A stretch of 64,000 nt of DNA from Arthrobacter sp. OY3WO11. Lineage in GTDB: Bacteria; Actinomycetota; Actinomycetes; Actinomycetales; Micrococcaceae. Below are positions 9,032 to 18,325 of the stretch, one piece after another. A program made the translations under genes and the position numbers. Every line of letters begins with the position of its first letter. Position 1 is the first letter of the stretch. The stretch lies in assembly GCF_001641125.1 (NCBI RefSeq), contig NZ_LWLP01000001.1, positions 2,962,079-3,026,078 of the forward strand, written 5' to 3'. The notes under the pieces are model-generated. The model was not told the origin of the DNA. It made no database searches and was given only the letters and a program-made list of their open reading frames with translations.

Positions 9032-9672
9032 TTGGCGCCGCCGCCCGGGTTCCAGACCACCGAGATCTTCGCCCCGTTGGCTTGGGCTCCCAGCAGCGCA
9101 GGCATGTGGCTGTCCTCCACCAGCACCATCAGGACGGCTTTCTTTGACGATCCCAATGCCGTGGAGCCGGTCGTTACCTCGGCGATCTCTGCACCGGACA
9201 GGAGAAGCTTCGGCTCGCTGAAGCCGTTGCGGGCGTCCGGCTGGGCAACCCAGACGTCCACCCTGGCTCCGGCCACTGCCTGCGCCGGGAGCGTTTCATC
9301 GATGGAGAGCGCCACCGGCTTTCGGTCGAGTTCGTCCACCGCGCCAAGACTGGCACGGGGAACCAGCTGGTTCTTTCCGATACGCTGAACCGCCACGACC
9401 CCCTCAGGGAGCCCCGACTCTGCTGTGACGTACTGGCTCTCGGTGTCCCCCAGGCGCACTTTCGCACGCACCACATTTTCCTGAGTTAGCCGCTCCCCTA
9501 CAGCGATACCGTCCCGTGCCGCGAAAACTTCGGTTGTCCGGTCCGCGCTGCCGACGAGGAAAACGACACCTGCCACAGAAACCAGGACCAGGAGGATACC
9601 CGCCAGCAGCCGGGGATCCTTCCAGGACGGACGCTTCAGCCGTGCCGCTGTGGCAGATACTTCAGGCACCAT
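9028..9672 (-). CDS. SAF-domain membrane-anchored protein (CpaB/FlgA-like)
   Basis: This 214-residue protein has a short basic cytoplasmic N-terminus, one membrane helix at about 22-42, and an extracytoplasmic SAF domain from about residue 48 (VFAARDGIAVGERLTQENV). A second beta-rich part resembles the RcpC/CpaB region. SAF proteins of this type accompany Tad/Flp pilus assembly, where CpaB is periplasmic. It is the first gene of a two-gene unit with the CpaE-like ATPase. Membrane topology is clear, but pilus function is inferred from family resemblance only. Confidence 0.8.
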   Translation of the reverse strand: MVPEVSATAARLKRPSWKDPRLLAGILLVLVSVAGVVFLVGSADRTTEVFAARDGIAVGERLTQENVVRAKVRLGDTESQYVTAESGLPEGVVAVQRIGKNQLVPRASLGAVDELDRKPVALSIDETLPAQAVAGARVDVWVAQPDARNGFSEPKLLLSGAEIAEVTTGSTALGSSKKAVLMVLVEDSHMPALLGAQANGAKISVVWNPGGGAK

Positions 9673-9820
9673 CTAGTCATCTCCCCATGTAAGCCGGCCC
9701 TGCTCGCCGTGTCACCCTCATTGTTACCGCCGGGACGCCGGAACAAAAGTCATAACTGCAAACAACGCCAATCTGTGGATAACGGCAGCACTTGCGGCCA
9801 TTCGATGGCAAAATGGAGGC

Positions 9821-10036
9821 ATGCCCAGGTTCCTTACGCTCGCAGATGTTGCCGAGCAGCTCCAGATCAATTCTCCGGCCGCGTACGCACTGGTCCGCAG
9901 CGGAGAACTGAAAGCCATTCAGGTTGGCGGCAGGGGTCAGTGGCGCGTAGAAGAGAAGATGCTGGAGCAATACATCGAGGAGCGCTACGCAGAGGCAAGC
10001 CGGATGATCCAGGAGTCGAAGTCCAAGTCCGTCTGA
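9821..10036 (+). CDS. small MerR/excisionase-type HTH protein (BldC-like)
   Basis: The 71-residue protein is essentially one winged helix-turn-helix of the MerR/excisionase group: FLTLADVAEQLQINSPAAYALVRSGELKAIQVGG followed by GQWRVEEKMLEQYIEERY. It resembles the developmental regulator BldC of Streptomyces and many small actinobacterial homologues, which bind DNA cooperatively. It diverges from the SAF/CpaE pair with 148 bases between. A GGAGG sits only one base before this ATG, which is unusually close, so the true start could be slightly different. No effector domain is present. Confidence 0.85.
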   Translation: MPRFLTLADVAEQLQINSPAAYALVRSGELKAIQVGGRGQWRVEEKMLEQYIEERYAEASRMIQESKSKSV

Positions 10037-10076
10037 AGCCCGCGTCGATCAATGGCCGTCCCGGTGGACGAGGCCT

Positions 10077-10649
10077 TTAGAGTTCGCCGGACCGCCGGGA
10101 CCTGATGGCTGCCAGGGACGCGAAGGGGATGACCGATACCTGGTTGACCTGACCACTGCGGCGCGATTCCCCGGGAGCGTAGACGGCGAGGTCCAGGTAG
10201 TCCTTCCCCACCCTGTCGATCACTCCCGTGAGCCTGACAGGTCCGGAATCCGGCGCCCTCAATGTGACTGACAGTTCCGCGCGGTCCCTGGCAAGAGCGC
10301 GCAGGGCATGTGCAAGTCCAATACCCCTGCGCACCTGTGACGGCTCCGCCACCGCCATCCGGCCTAGTCCTGCGTACCACATAACCGACGCGTACGGAAT
10401 AAGAACCTGGTGCTGATCCTCGTCCAGTACCAAGGCATCCGCGCCTGCATGGCTCAGTGTGCCCCGGACAACTTCCCCACAATCGAGATGCGCCGCGAGC
10501 CGGCAGCCAAGCGCTCCCCGCAGCCGATCCGCGAGTTCCGTAGCCACCATCTCAGCCCTGGTGCGTTCATTGACTTCAGCGTCAAGCGCCAACCGCTCTG
10601 ACTCGGCAAATTGGCTTTCCATGTCGTTGAAAAGGGAATCCCAGCGCAT
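10077..10649 (-). CDS. conserved actinobacterial protein, unknown function
   Basis: I choose the ATG at 10647-10649 (MRWDSLFNDMESQF), giving 190 residues. An upstream start at 10766 would overlap the divergent LysM gene. The N-terminal third is helical and acidic (ESERLALDAEVNERTRAEM). The remainder is beta-rich with repeated strand patterns (GEVVRGTLSHAGADALVLDE; GVIDRVGKDYLDLAVY) suggestive of small barrel folds. No signal peptide or catalytic motif is seen. It is convergent with the BldC-like gene. Function is unknown. Confidence 0.75.
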   Translation of the reverse strand: MRWDSLFNDMESQFAESERLALDAEVNERTRAEMVATELADRLRGALGCRLAAHLDCGEVVRGTLSHAGADALVLDEDQHQVLIPYASVMWYAGLGRMAVAEPSQVRRGIGLAHALRALARDRAELSVTLRAPDSGPVRLTGVIDRVGKDYLDLAVYAPGESRRSGQVNQVSVIPFASLAAIRSRRSGEL

Positions 10650-10745
10650 TGCGACAGCGTAGGACCCAGCGGGAGACCGGTCAACCCAAAGAAACTTCTC
10701 TCCAGCGTATGGACAAATCTCGACCACCGGCCGCAAACTGAGTTT

Positions 10746-11708
10746 ATGAGAACCAAACTGCATCAAACTGCATCAAGCGGGGTAATTGCCGCCCGGGCCG
10801 CGACTCCCGGACAATCCGCTGACCTCCTGACAGCACTCGGCGTGCTGTTCCTGGGACTTCTTCTTTGCTTTACCGGGTCAGGCATCCTTGGGCAGCTCAG
10901 GGACGCCTCCGCCCGGCAGCAGGAGATGGGCCTCGAGGAACTCCTCGGTGTGGGGGCAGCTGCCGCCGGCGCCGGCATTGTGGTGTGGTGGATCCTGTCG
11001 CTGGCATGTGCTGCCGTCACGGCCGTCCTGGAGCGCAAGGGCCGTCCCCGCGCGGCGGCAGCCACCCGAAGACTTTCACCCGCGTTCATGCAGAGACTGG
11101 TACTGGGCGCACTGTCCGTCAACCTTCTGGCGGGACCGGCAGCCCATGCCGCAGTCACCGGCCCGGGGCCTGAGTGGGCTCCGACGCAAGAACAATCCTC
11201 TTCGGCTCCTGCCATCCCTGCCACCGAAGGAGCCACAGGAGGGGAATCGGGCGCACCCGGCGCAGTCCCGACGCAGAGCCAAACCCCGCGGGCCAGCGGC
11301 GAGACGCTGACCACAGCACCGGACAACGCCACTGCGCCGGAGCCGTCTACCGCACCAAAGCAGGCCGCTGTACCGGACCCGGCTGGAGCGATAGAAGCAA
11401 CTCCCCCGTCATCCTTCCACCCCGGCTGGCAGCCTGCCACACCTGTTATAGACCCGGGAATACTCGCCTCTCCGGCCCACCGTGCAGCTGAAGGGGAACA
11501 CGGTCAGCAGGACGAGGGTGTCACCGTCCAGGCAGGAAACACCCTGTGGGACATAGCGGCCCGACATTTGGGACCCGGCGTGTCCGACCTGGACATCGCA
11601 CTTCAGTGGCCCCGCTGGTACGAGGCCAACCGGGGAGTCATCGGACAGAATCCCGATGTGTTGCTCCCGGGGCAAATTCTTCAGCCACCGCAGGCTGGAC
11701 GGAAATAG
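10746..11708 (+). CDS. LysM-domain membrane protein
   Basis: From the ATG at 10746 (MRTKLHQT) the product has 320 residues. Two long hydrophobic helices (LLTALGVLFLGLLLCFTGSG and AGAGIVVWWILSLACAAV) and a third hydrophobic stretch ending in AHA come first. A roughly 130-residue Pro/Ala/Thr-rich low-complexity linker follows. A C-terminal LysM module starts VTVQAGNTLWDIAARHLGPG and ends LLPGQILQPP. LysM binds peptidoglycan, so the protein probably tethers membrane and wall. It is followed 42 bases later by the DUF6459-like gene, likely co-transcribed. A longer upstream start would run into the divergent gene. Confidence 0.85.
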   Translation: MRTKLHQTASSGVIAARAATPGQSADLLTALGVLFLGLLLCFTGSGILGQLRDASARQQEMGLEELLGVGAAAAGAGIVVWWILSLACAAVTAVLERKGRPRAAAATRRLSPAFMQRLVLGALSVNLLAGPAAHAAVTGPGPEWAPTQEQSSSAPAIPATEGATGGESGAPGAVPTQSQTPRASGETLTTAPDNATAPEPSTAPKQAAVPDPAGAIEATPPSSFHPGWQPATPVIDPGILASPAHRAAEGEHGQQDEGVTVQAGNTLWDIAARHLGPGVSDLDIALQWPRWYEANRGVIGQNPDVLLPGQILQPPQAGRK

Positions 11709-11750
11709 CCCAGCCCGGACCCGTCGCCAAACAAAGTAAGGGGAAGACCC

Positions 11751-12248
11751 ATGACTGCAGCAACACCACTACACGCCGTTCGGGACAGGACTGCTCCCGG
11801 AGCAGCAGAGCCGGACCAACCACCCCACGCGCAGTATGTAACTGCGCCCGTGGTGCCTTTCCGTGACGGAGGTCCGGCGCCTTTACGCCCGGTGGACCCC
11901 ATGGCGGAAGTCCGCGCAATCACCCGCAGCACAGTACAGGCGGCAATGGAAGTCCTTGCCGGTATCAGGCCCATCCATCAGCTCGCACGACGTCTTGACC
12001 CCCGCTGCCTTGCCGCACTGCAGCACCGCGCCGCGTTAATCAGGCGGGAAATCACCCGGACCGGCAATCCGGCGCTCGTCCGGCTCCACCGCAACTCCGC
12101 GGTCCGCTCGGTCCGCATCTGCGAGGTGGGCGACGGCGTCTACGAAGCCAGCGCGGTGGTTGTCGACGACGTGCGCGCACGAGCAGTCGCCGTCCGGCTT
12201 GAACGGAGCAAACAGGTGTGGAGGGTGACTGAACTTGTCATCGGCTGA
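11751..12248 (+). CDS. Rv3231c-like / DUF6459-type conserved protein
   Basis: This 165-residue actinobacterial protein has a disordered N-terminal 45 residues. A compact alpha/beta domain follows (MAEVRAITRSTVQAAMEVLAGIRPIHQLARRL, split by helices, then VRSVRICEVGDGVYEASAVVV and WRVTELVIG). Its pattern and position beside secA fit the small proteins classed as DUF6459. No enzymatic motif is seen. The ATG has a good AAGGGGAAG ribosome site. It is convergent with secA across a strong hairpin. The family assignment is from memory and the role is unknown. Confidence 0.65.
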   Translation: MTAATPLHAVRDRTAPGAAEPDQPPHAQYVTAPVVPFRDGGPAPLRPVDPMAEVRAITRSTVQAAMEVLAGIRPIHQLARRLDPRCLAALQHRAALIRREITRTGNPALVRLHRNSAVRSVRICEVGDGVYEASAVVVDDVRARAVAVRLERSKQVWRVTELVIG

Positions 12249-12263
12249 AAAGGCACCAGTACG

Positions 12264-12298
12264 GGGCAGAGCCGGGAACACTGTTCCCGGCTCTGCCC
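12264..12298. terminator. bidirectional hairpin terminator between the DUF6459-like gene and secA
   Basis: The inverted repeat 12264-12280 / 12282-12298 is perfect (17-bp arms, effectively a 15-bp stem with a five-base loop) and is GC-rich. It lies between convergent gene ends and is followed by a T-containing run (TCCCTAATCTTT). Confidence 0.85.
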
Positions 12299-12344
12299 TC
12301 CCTAATCTTTATCCCCAAGCCGCGACTGGCAGCTCAGAACATCG

Positions 12345-15083
12345 TCAGCGGCGCTTCTTTTTCGCGGGACGTTTGGCCGCGTCCTGTGCGGCGGCCTTGG
12401 CCGGGTTGCCTGACCTGCCCGATGAGCGCGTCTCCACCCGGGTCTGCGTTTCACCGCTTTCGCTGGGGGCGGTGTACTGCAGCTGGGCCGGCTTCTCCGG
12501 CGCCTCGAGCCCGGCAGCGTGAACCTGCGGCTGCACATGCTCGGTGTGTTCGCCGGCGTCGTCCGCAACTACAACGTCCTGGGCTGGTGTGACCTCAACC
12601 TCGAGATTGAAAAGGAATCCGACGCTTTCTTCCCGGATGGCTTCCATCATGCCCTGGAAGAGGATGAAGCCTTCACGCTGGTATTCCACCAGCGGATCAC
12701 GCTGGGCCATGGCGCGCAGGCCGATTCCTTCCTTGAGATAGTCCATCTCATACAAGTGTTCCTGCCACTTCCGGCCAATGACGGAGAGGACCACGCGGCG
12801 CTCAAGTTCACGCATGCTTTCGGAGCCAAGGGCCCCCTCCCGTGCCTGGTAGACCAGCCGGGCGTCGGAGAGCAGTTCCTCCTTCAGGAATTCCACCGTA
12901 AGCCTGGACTTGCCGCCGGCCTCCTCGATGATCTCTTCCGGTGTGACGCTCACCGGATACAGGGTTTTGAGGTTGGTCCAGAGTTGGTTGAAGTCCCAGT
13001 CGTCGCCGTTGCCCTCTGCCGTTGCCGCGTCGATGAGCGCAGTGACGGTGTCTTCGACGAAAAACTGAACTTTTTCGTGCAGGTCGTCGCCTTCGAGGAT
13101 CCGCCGCCGGTCACTGTAGATTGCCTCACGCTGGCGGTTGAGGACGTCGTCGTACTTGAGGACGTTCTTGCGTTGTTCGGCGTTGCGGCCCTCAACCTGG
13201 CCCTGCGCTGACGCGATCGCCCGTGACACGAGCTTCGATTCCAGTGCGACGTCGTCAGGCACCGAACTGTTCATGAGCCGTTCCGCGGCGCCCGAATTGA
13301 AGAGCCGCATGAGGTCATCGGTCAGCGACAGGTAGAAGCGCGATTCGCCAGGGTCACCCTGGCGGCCGGAACGGCCCCGAAGCTGGTTGTCGATGCGGCG
13401 TGATTCGTGGCGCTCGGTCCCAAGGACGTAGAGTCCGCCGAGGTTCAGGACTTCCTCGTGCTCGTCCTTGACTGACTGCTTGGCAGCTTCGAGTGCTGCC
13501 GGCCAGGCGGACTCGTACTCCTCGGAGTTCTCCTCAGGATCCAGCCCGCGCTTGGCCAGCTCGGCCACGGCCGTGAATTCAGCGTTGCCGCCGAGCATAA
13601 TGTCCGTACCGCGGCCGGCCATGTTGGTTGCCACCGTGACAGCACCCTTGCGGCCGGCCTGGGCGACAATGGCAGCTTCGCGTGCGTGGTTTTTCGCGTT
13701 GAGGACCTCGTGCCGGATGCCTTCCTTGGCAAGGAGGCGGGACAGATATTCGCTCTTCTCAACGCTGGTGGTGCCCACCAGGACCGGCTGGCCCTTTTCA
13801 TGACGCCCGGCGATGTCCCGCACAACGGCGTCGAACTTTACCGTTTCGTTCTTGAAGACCAGGTCCGCCTGGTCGATGCGCTGCATGTCGCGGTTGGTGG
13901 GAATGGCCACCACGCCCAGTTTGTAGGTGCTTATGAATTCCGCTGCCTCTGTTTCGGCAGTACCGGTCATGCCTGAAAGCTTCTGGTACATACGGAAGTA
14001 GTTCTGCAGCGTCACAGTGGCCAGGGTCTGGTTCTCGGCCTTGATTTCGACGCCTTCCTTGGCCTCGATCGCCTGGTGCATGCCCTCGTTGTAGCGGCGG
14101 CCGGCGAGGATGCGGCCGGTGTGCTCGTCGACGATCAGGACTTCCCCGTCCAGGATGACGTAGTCCTTGTCCCGCTTGAAAAGTTCCTTGGCCTTGATGG
14201 CGTTGTTGAGGAACCCGATGAGGGGTGTGTTGGCGGACTCGTACAGGTTTTGGATACCGAGGTAGTCTTCCACCTTCTCGATGCCGCTCTCCAGTACGCC
14301 GACGGTGCGCTTCTTTTCGTCGACCTCGTAGTCCTTGTCAGGCTGGAGCCGGAGGACCACCTTGGTGAATTCGCTGTACCAGCGATTGGTGTCCCCCTGC
14401 GCCGGCCCGGAGATGATGAGCGGTGTGCGGGCTTCGTCAATGAGGATGGAGTCCACTTCGTCAACAATGGCGAAGTGGTGTCCGCGCTGGACAAGCTCGT
14501 TCTTGTCCCAGGCCATGTTGTCGCGGAGGTAGTCGAACCCGAATTCGTTATTGGTGCCGTAGGTAATGTCAGCGGCGTACTGCTGGCGACGGACCGCGGG
14601 ATCCTGGTTCGAGAGGATGCACCCGCTGCTCAGGCCAAGGAAGCGGTAGACACGTCCCATCAGGTCCGACTGGTACTCGGCGAGGTAGTCGTTCACGGTG
14701 ATCACGTGGACGCCCTTGCCGGTAAGCGCGTTCAGGTAGGCGGGAGCGGTCGCCACCAGGGTCTTGCCTTCACCGGTCTTCATTTCCGCGATATTGCCCA
14801 GGTGCAAGGCGGCGCCGCCCATCATCTGGACATCAAAGTGGCGCATCCCCAGGGTCCTGGAGGAGGCTTCCCTGACGGCGGCAAACGCTTCCGGAAGCAG
14901 GTCATCCAGCTTCTCGCCGTCCTGGTGCCGTTCCCGCAACCGGTCGGTTTCCTCCCGGAGTTCGGCGTCCGTGAACGTCTTGAACGAATCTTCCAGGGCA
15001 TTGATGGAGTCGGCATAGTTCCGCAGTTGCCGGAGGGTTTTTTTATCACCGGTGCGGAGAAGTTTTTCGATAAGTGATGCCAC
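12345..15083 (-). CDS. secA: preprotein translocase ATPase SecA
   Basis: The 912-residue motor drives Sec-dependent export through SecYEG at the cytoplasmic membrane. Visible are the SecA Walker A ([19 protein letters not shown], about residue 95-115), the [19 protein letters not shown] block (about 208-226), the DEAD motor II residues [14 protein letters not shown], and the helical scaffold and wing domains. The C-terminus is a Glu/Pro/Lys-rich tail ending in PAKKKRR with no cysteines, so the zinc-binding CxCxxC tail of E. coli SecA is absent. It starts with GTG at 15081-15083. The gene is flanked by terminators and appears monocistronic. It corresponds to the housekeeping SecA1 of actinobacteria. 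Confidence 0.97.
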   Translation of the reverse strand: MASLIEKLLRTGDKKTLRQLRNYADSINALEDSFKTFTDAELREETDRLRERHQDGEKLDDLLPEAFAAVREASSRTLGMRHFDVQMMGGAALHLGNIAEMKTGEGKTLVATAPAYLNALTGKGVHVITVNDYLAEYQSDLMGRVYRFLGLSSGCILSNQDPAVRRQQYAADITYGTNNEFGFDYLRDNMAWDKNELVQRGHHFAIVDEVDSILIDEARTPLIISGPAQGDTNRWYSEFTKVVLRLQPDKDYEVDEKKRTVGVLESGIEKVEDYLGIQNLYESANTPLIGFLNNAIKAKELFKRDKDYVILDGEVLIVDEHTGRILAGRRYNEGMHQAIEAKEGVEIKAENQTLATVTLQNYFRMYQKLSGMTGTAETEAAEFISTYKLGVVAIPTNRDMQRIDQADLVFKNETVKFDAVVRDIAGRHEKGQPVLVGTTSVEKSEYLSRLLAKEGIRHEVLNAKNHAREAAIVAQAGRKGAVTVATNMAGRGTDIMLGGNAEFTAVAELAKRGLDPEENSEEYESAWPAALEAAKQSVKDEHEEVLNLGGLYVLGTERHESRRIDNQLRGRSGRQGDPGESRFYLSLTDDLMRLFNSGAAERLMNSSVPDDVALESKLVSRAIASAQGQVEGRNAEQRKNVLKYDDVLNRQREAIYSDRRRILEGDDLHEKVQFFVEDTVTALIDAATAEGNGDDWDFNQLWTNLKTLYPVSVTPEEIIEEAGGKSRLTVEFLKEELLSDARLVYQAREGALGSESMRELERRVVLSVIGRKWQEHLYEMDYLKEGIGLRAMAQRDPLVEYQREGFILFQGMMEAIREESVGFLFNLEVEVTPAQDVVVADDAGEHTEHVQPQVHAAGLEAPEKPAQLQYTAPSESGETQTRVETRSSGRSGNPAKAAAQDAAKRPAKKKRR

Positions 15084-15167
15084 GTGAAGATGCTCCCAGT
15101 CTTTGCCGCCGAATTCTGGCGTTTTTAGTCTACGGGAGAGACACCGCCGAGGTGCCCGCTTGTTCCC

Positions 15168-16397
15168 TCAGAGCGGATAGTCCGATTCGGTGCCTACGGC
15201 ACGGGCGAGGCCGCCAGCCAGGTCGCCAACGGGGAAAACTTCCACGTCGGGCAGGCCCAGCCAGTCGGCCATGAGGCGGAGCTCTGCAGCAAGTTCGACG
15301 GCGGTGTCCGGCGGCGCACCAGCTTCGGAAAACGACGACCTCACCAGCAGTTTCCCTTCTTTTCGGTCAGCCTTGAGGTCCACCCGCGCCACGATTCTGT
15401 CCCGGAGGAGGAAGGGCAGGACGTAGTAGCCGTACCGCCTTTTGTGCTCAGGAGTATAGATTTCGATGCGGTAGTGAAACCCGAACAGTTCCTCGAGCCG
15501 CCGGCGTTCGAAGACCAGTGAATCGAAAGGGCTCACCAGCGCACGGCCCGTGGCCCGCCGCGGCAAAGATGCGTCGACGTGGCGGAAAACGGCACGGTCC
15601 CAGCCCGGCACAGTCACCGGTTCCAGCCTTCCCCGCTGGACAAGATGCGCGACGGCGCCCGCTGCCGCTTTGACAGGCGTGCGGAAGTAGTCCGCGAAGC
15701 ACCGTACGGTTCCGATGCCGTGGGCCTGGGCGGCGGCGTCGATCAGGCGGTGCATCGCCTCGGCGGGAGCATCGGCGCCTGTCTGCTCGACGGGAAGAAC
15801 CGGCAGCACTTTGGCAGCCAGCGTGTACTTGCGCTCGAACTGTTCCGTCCGCGATGCAGCGCAGACCATGCCCTCCTCAAACAGGTGTTCCAGGACCCGC
15901 TTCACGGCATTCCAGTTCCAGCCCCAGTTCGCCGTCTGCGTTTCCTCGACGTGGCCTATCCGGGCGGTCAACTCAGCAGCGGTGAGGGGGCGGGACCGGG
16001 CGAGCGTGTCGAGGATACGCCGGGAGATGTCCGCACGAAGCGCGGGCTCCATGCGGGACGCACCCACCCAGGTCCGTTTCTGCCACAAAAGGAGGTCCGC
16101 ATAGTGTTCCGGCCGGATGTAGCTGGCCTCGTGTGCCCAGTACTCCACCATGCGCCGCGGATGAACGGCGGACATCCGCTGGAGGATGGTGCGGTCGTAG
16201 TTGCCGAGCCGGGAAAAGAACGGAAGGAAGTGGCTCCGGGATACAACATTGACGGAATCGATCTGGACGAGCTGGATCCGGGCAAAGGTGCGGCCCACCG
16301 TCCGTGATGTCACGGGGCCGGCGGGCCGTCCTTTGTCGAGTCCCTGCGCTGCCAAAGCGATCCGCCGTGCCTGGTCCAGGCTCAGCGTCGCCGGCAC
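15168..16397 (-). CDS. YcaQ/AlkX-family winged-helix protein, putative DNA crosslink glycosylase
   Basis: The 409-residue protein belongs to the HTH_42 winged-helix family (E. coli YcaQ/AlkX, which unhooks DNA interstrand crosslinks). The N-terminal segment has the QxD motif of that family: Q45-I46-D47 in RIQLVQIDSVNVVSR. Further on are YWAHEASYIRP and a conserved central segment WNAVKRVLEHLFEEGMV. The C-terminal part contains the typical FDSLVFERRRLEELFGFHY. The start is GTG at 16395-16397 with AGAGGA six bases upstream. No lesion-repair neighbour is adjacent; hpf lies upstream. Glycosylase activity is inferred from family and motif. Confidence 0.85.
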   Translation of the reverse strand: MPATLSLDQARRIALAAQGLDKGRPAGPVTSRTVGRTFARIQLVQIDSVNVVSRSHFLPFFSRLGNYDRTILQRMSAVHPRRMVEYWAHEASYIRPEHYADLLLWQKRTWVGASRMEPALRADISRRILDTLARSRPLTAAELTARIGHVEETQTANWGWNWNAVKRVLEHLFEEGMVCAASRTEQFERKYTLAAKVLPVLPVEQTGADAPAEAMHRLIDAAAQAHGIGTVRCFADYFRTPVKAAAGAVAHLVQRGRLEPVTVPGWDRAVFRHVDASLPRRATGRALVSPFDSLVFERRRLEELFGFHYRIEIYTPEHKRRYGYYVLPFLLRDRIVARVDLKADRKEGKLLVRSSFSEAGAPPDTAVELAAELRLMADWLGLPDVEVFPVGDLAGGLARAVGTESDYPL

Positions 16398-16429
16398 ATC
16401 AGTCCTCTCTGTCGATGGTTTTCACCAGC

Positions 16430-17155
16430 CTAAGCGTTGGCCGGGGTGTCGTCCGAGCGGTAGGCAAGGACTTTTTCCTCCACCACGGTGTCTCCGGGCT
16501 CGCACTCGTGGTCCAGGGTAATGACCCCATAGGTCCAGCCCCGGCGGCGGTACACGACGGACGGCGTATTGGTGGCCTTATCCACGAAAAGGTAGAAATC
16601 GTGGCCCACGAGTTCCATGTTGTCCACGGCGTCGTCGAGGGAGAGTGAAGCGGCGGGGAAGACCTTGCGCCGGATCAGCACCGGGGAATTGCCGGCCGGA
16701 ATGTCGTTGTCGACATCGTAGGGAGACTTGTCTTCGGGGGCGGCCAGGGCCTCGTTCCGGTGGCTTGCCTCGACGTAGAGGGGCTCGTTCGGGCTGGCGG
16801 GTTCGAGTGAGGCGGTAGCTTCGCGGACAGCTTTGGGTGTGTGCCGTCCATGGTGGACCTTCTTGCGGTCCTTGGCGCGCCGGAGCCGTTCCAGCAGTTT
16901 GTTGTAGGCGAGGTCGAATGCTGCGAACTTGTCAGCGGCGCTGGCCTCTGCGCGGATCACGGGCCCCCTGCCCAGGACTGTCACCTCAACGGTCAGCTGA
17001 TCGCCGGTCTGCCGGGCATTGGTCTCCTTGGAGACTTTCGCATCGACCCGCTGGACCTTGTCCCCCAGCGATTCGATCTTCGAGATCTTTTCCCCGGCGT
17101 ATTCGCGGAACCGGTCTGAGACTGTCAGGTTTCGTCCGCTGATCATAAACTCCAT
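16430..17155 (-). CDS. hpf: long-form hibernation promoting factor (HPF/RaiA)
   Basis: The N-terminal RaiA domain binds the 30S subunit (MISGRNLTVSDRFREYAGEKI). A variable linker (about 120-180) and the C-terminal dimerisation domain typical of long HPF follow (KVFPAASLSLDDAVDNMEL, then SVVYRRRGWTYGVI). It promotes 100S ribosome dimers in stationary phase. I place the start at ATG 17153-17155 because TTGGAGGGCACC upstream supplies a well-spaced GGAGG. A TTG further upstream would use that same site as coding. The product has 241 residues. It lies between comF and the YcaQ-like gene, as in many actinobacteria. Confidence 0.93.
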   Translation of the reverse strand: MEFMISGRNLTVSDRFREYAGEKISKIESLGDKVQRVDAKVSKETNARQTGDQLTVEVTVLGRGPVIRAEASAADKFAAFDLAYNKLLERLRRAKDRKKVHHGRHTPKAVREATASLEPASPNEPLYVEASHRNEALAAPEDKSPYDVDNDIPAGNSPVLIRRKVFPAASLSLDDAVDNMELVGHDFYLFVDKATNTPSVVYRRRGWTYGVITLDHECEPGDTVVEEKVLAYRSDDTPANA

Positions 17156-17299
17156 GGTGCCCTCCAAATGACTTCGGTGACACGACGGCGGCGCTTCCCT
17201 GGGCCGATCTGCCTGACAGTCGAGCCCCTCTCCGAGCCGCCATCGAAAGGTACATTCTGTTCTTGGTACCCACCACCGACGTTAGTTCATAGGCACCCG

Positions 17300-18238
17300 T
17301 TATTCATCCTTTCCCGGTTTATTTTTTTCTAAGTCATGGTGGGTTCCGCGGGTGTGCGCGGCTGCGGCGGCGCAGCCATCGGCGTCCGGCGGGCGTGTCG
17401 CCGCGAGCACGACGGCGCCAGCCACCTGCGCCCCGGCCGCATGGAGGGCACGGGCTGCTTCAGCCAGCGTGGCTCCGGTGGTCAGCACGTCGTCGACGAT
17501 GATGCAGGGGTATCCGGCGACCTTGCTCCGGACCCGCCGGCGGACCCTCATGGAACCGCGCACGCGCTGTGCCCGGGCACCACGGCCGAGGCCTTTTTGC
17601 CCGCCGGGCAGCTGCAGTCCTGGCCCGCTTGCCTTGGAGAGGACGTCTGCAACATCCAGCCCGGGCAGCCGTCCTGCCGCGCCGCGCAGGAGCAAATGGA
17701 CGGGGCTGAAGCCACGGTTCAGGTACGCACTTGTACTGGTGGGGACAGGGACCAGGAGGAATTCTCCTGAGCCTTCCGTAGCCGCACGGACCGCTCCGCC
17801 CAGAGCTCGTCCCAGGCTTCCCTTGAGCTGGTGCTGCCCATGCCTTTTGAAGGAGAGCAGCGCCTGGGCCAGCTCTTCGCGGTACACGCCGGCGGCGACC
17901 ACCGGAAGCAGCACCGTCCCCGCCACGTCCATCAGCGCGGGAGCTCCGCTTTCCGCACGGAACGGGGCCGCGGTGAGCCGCCGGATGTGGCGGTCGCACC
18001 GGCTGCAGAGCGCCCGGTCTTCGGCGCCGCAGCACACACAGTCCACAGGAACTGCCAGGGAAAGCAGGTCCGCCGCCGCTCCCGCGAGCTGATCCAGGAC
18101 ACGAAAGACTGTGCTGCCGTGGTCTGCGCGGTGCCGGGCGCTGAATCCGGGAGGCGGGGTGAGGTCGGGGTCCAGCCGGACAGAAGCCGATGCGCTGTCA
18201 CGCCATCCGGTTCTGGTGGTCACTCCCCGACTTTCCAC
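17300..18238 (-). CDS. comF: ComF-family phosphoribosyltransferase-like protein
   Basis: The protein has about 312 residues. An N-terminal zinc-ribbon-like cluster (cysteines at 67, 69, 70, 78 and 81: CVCCGAEDRALCSRC) precedes a type I phosphoribosyltransferase domain with the PRPP-binding loop IIVDDVLTTGAT at about 243-256. Members of this family were named for competence but often function in DNA uptake or are uncharacterised. It follows lpqB in the order mtrA-mtrB-lpqB-comF known from mycobacteria. The annotated GTG start at 18236-18238 has a weak ribosome site and a shorter start is possible. The Ala/His-rich C-terminus looks disordered. Confidence 0.88.
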   Translation of the reverse strand: MESRGVTTRTGWRDSASASVRLDPDLTPPPGFSARHRADHGSTVFRVLDQLAGAAADLLSLAVPVDCVCCGAEDRALCSRCDRHIRRLTAAPFRAESGAPALMDVAGTVLLPVVAAGVYREELAQALLSFKRHGQHQLKGSLGRALGGAVRAATEGSGEFLLVPVPTSTSAYLNRGFSPVHLLLRGAAGRLPGLDVADVLSKASGPGLQLPGGQKGLGRGARAQRVRGSMRVRRRVRSKVAGYPCIIVDDVLTTGATLAEAARALHAAGAQVAGAVVLAATRPPDADGCAAAAAHTRGTHHDLEKNKPGKDE

Positions 18239-18325
18239 CCTGCGGCGGTGACATCACAGCCCCCAGCTGCCATATGTGGACAACGCCCGACTGCCGGACC
18301 CGGCCCAGCTTCCGGGAGAGGGTTT

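Noticed and set aside
14076-15077. Long open frame (about 330 codons) on the plus strand, antisense to secA
   Set aside because: It lies wholly inside secA and is explained by the third-position GC bias of the real gene. The translation has no recognisable domain.
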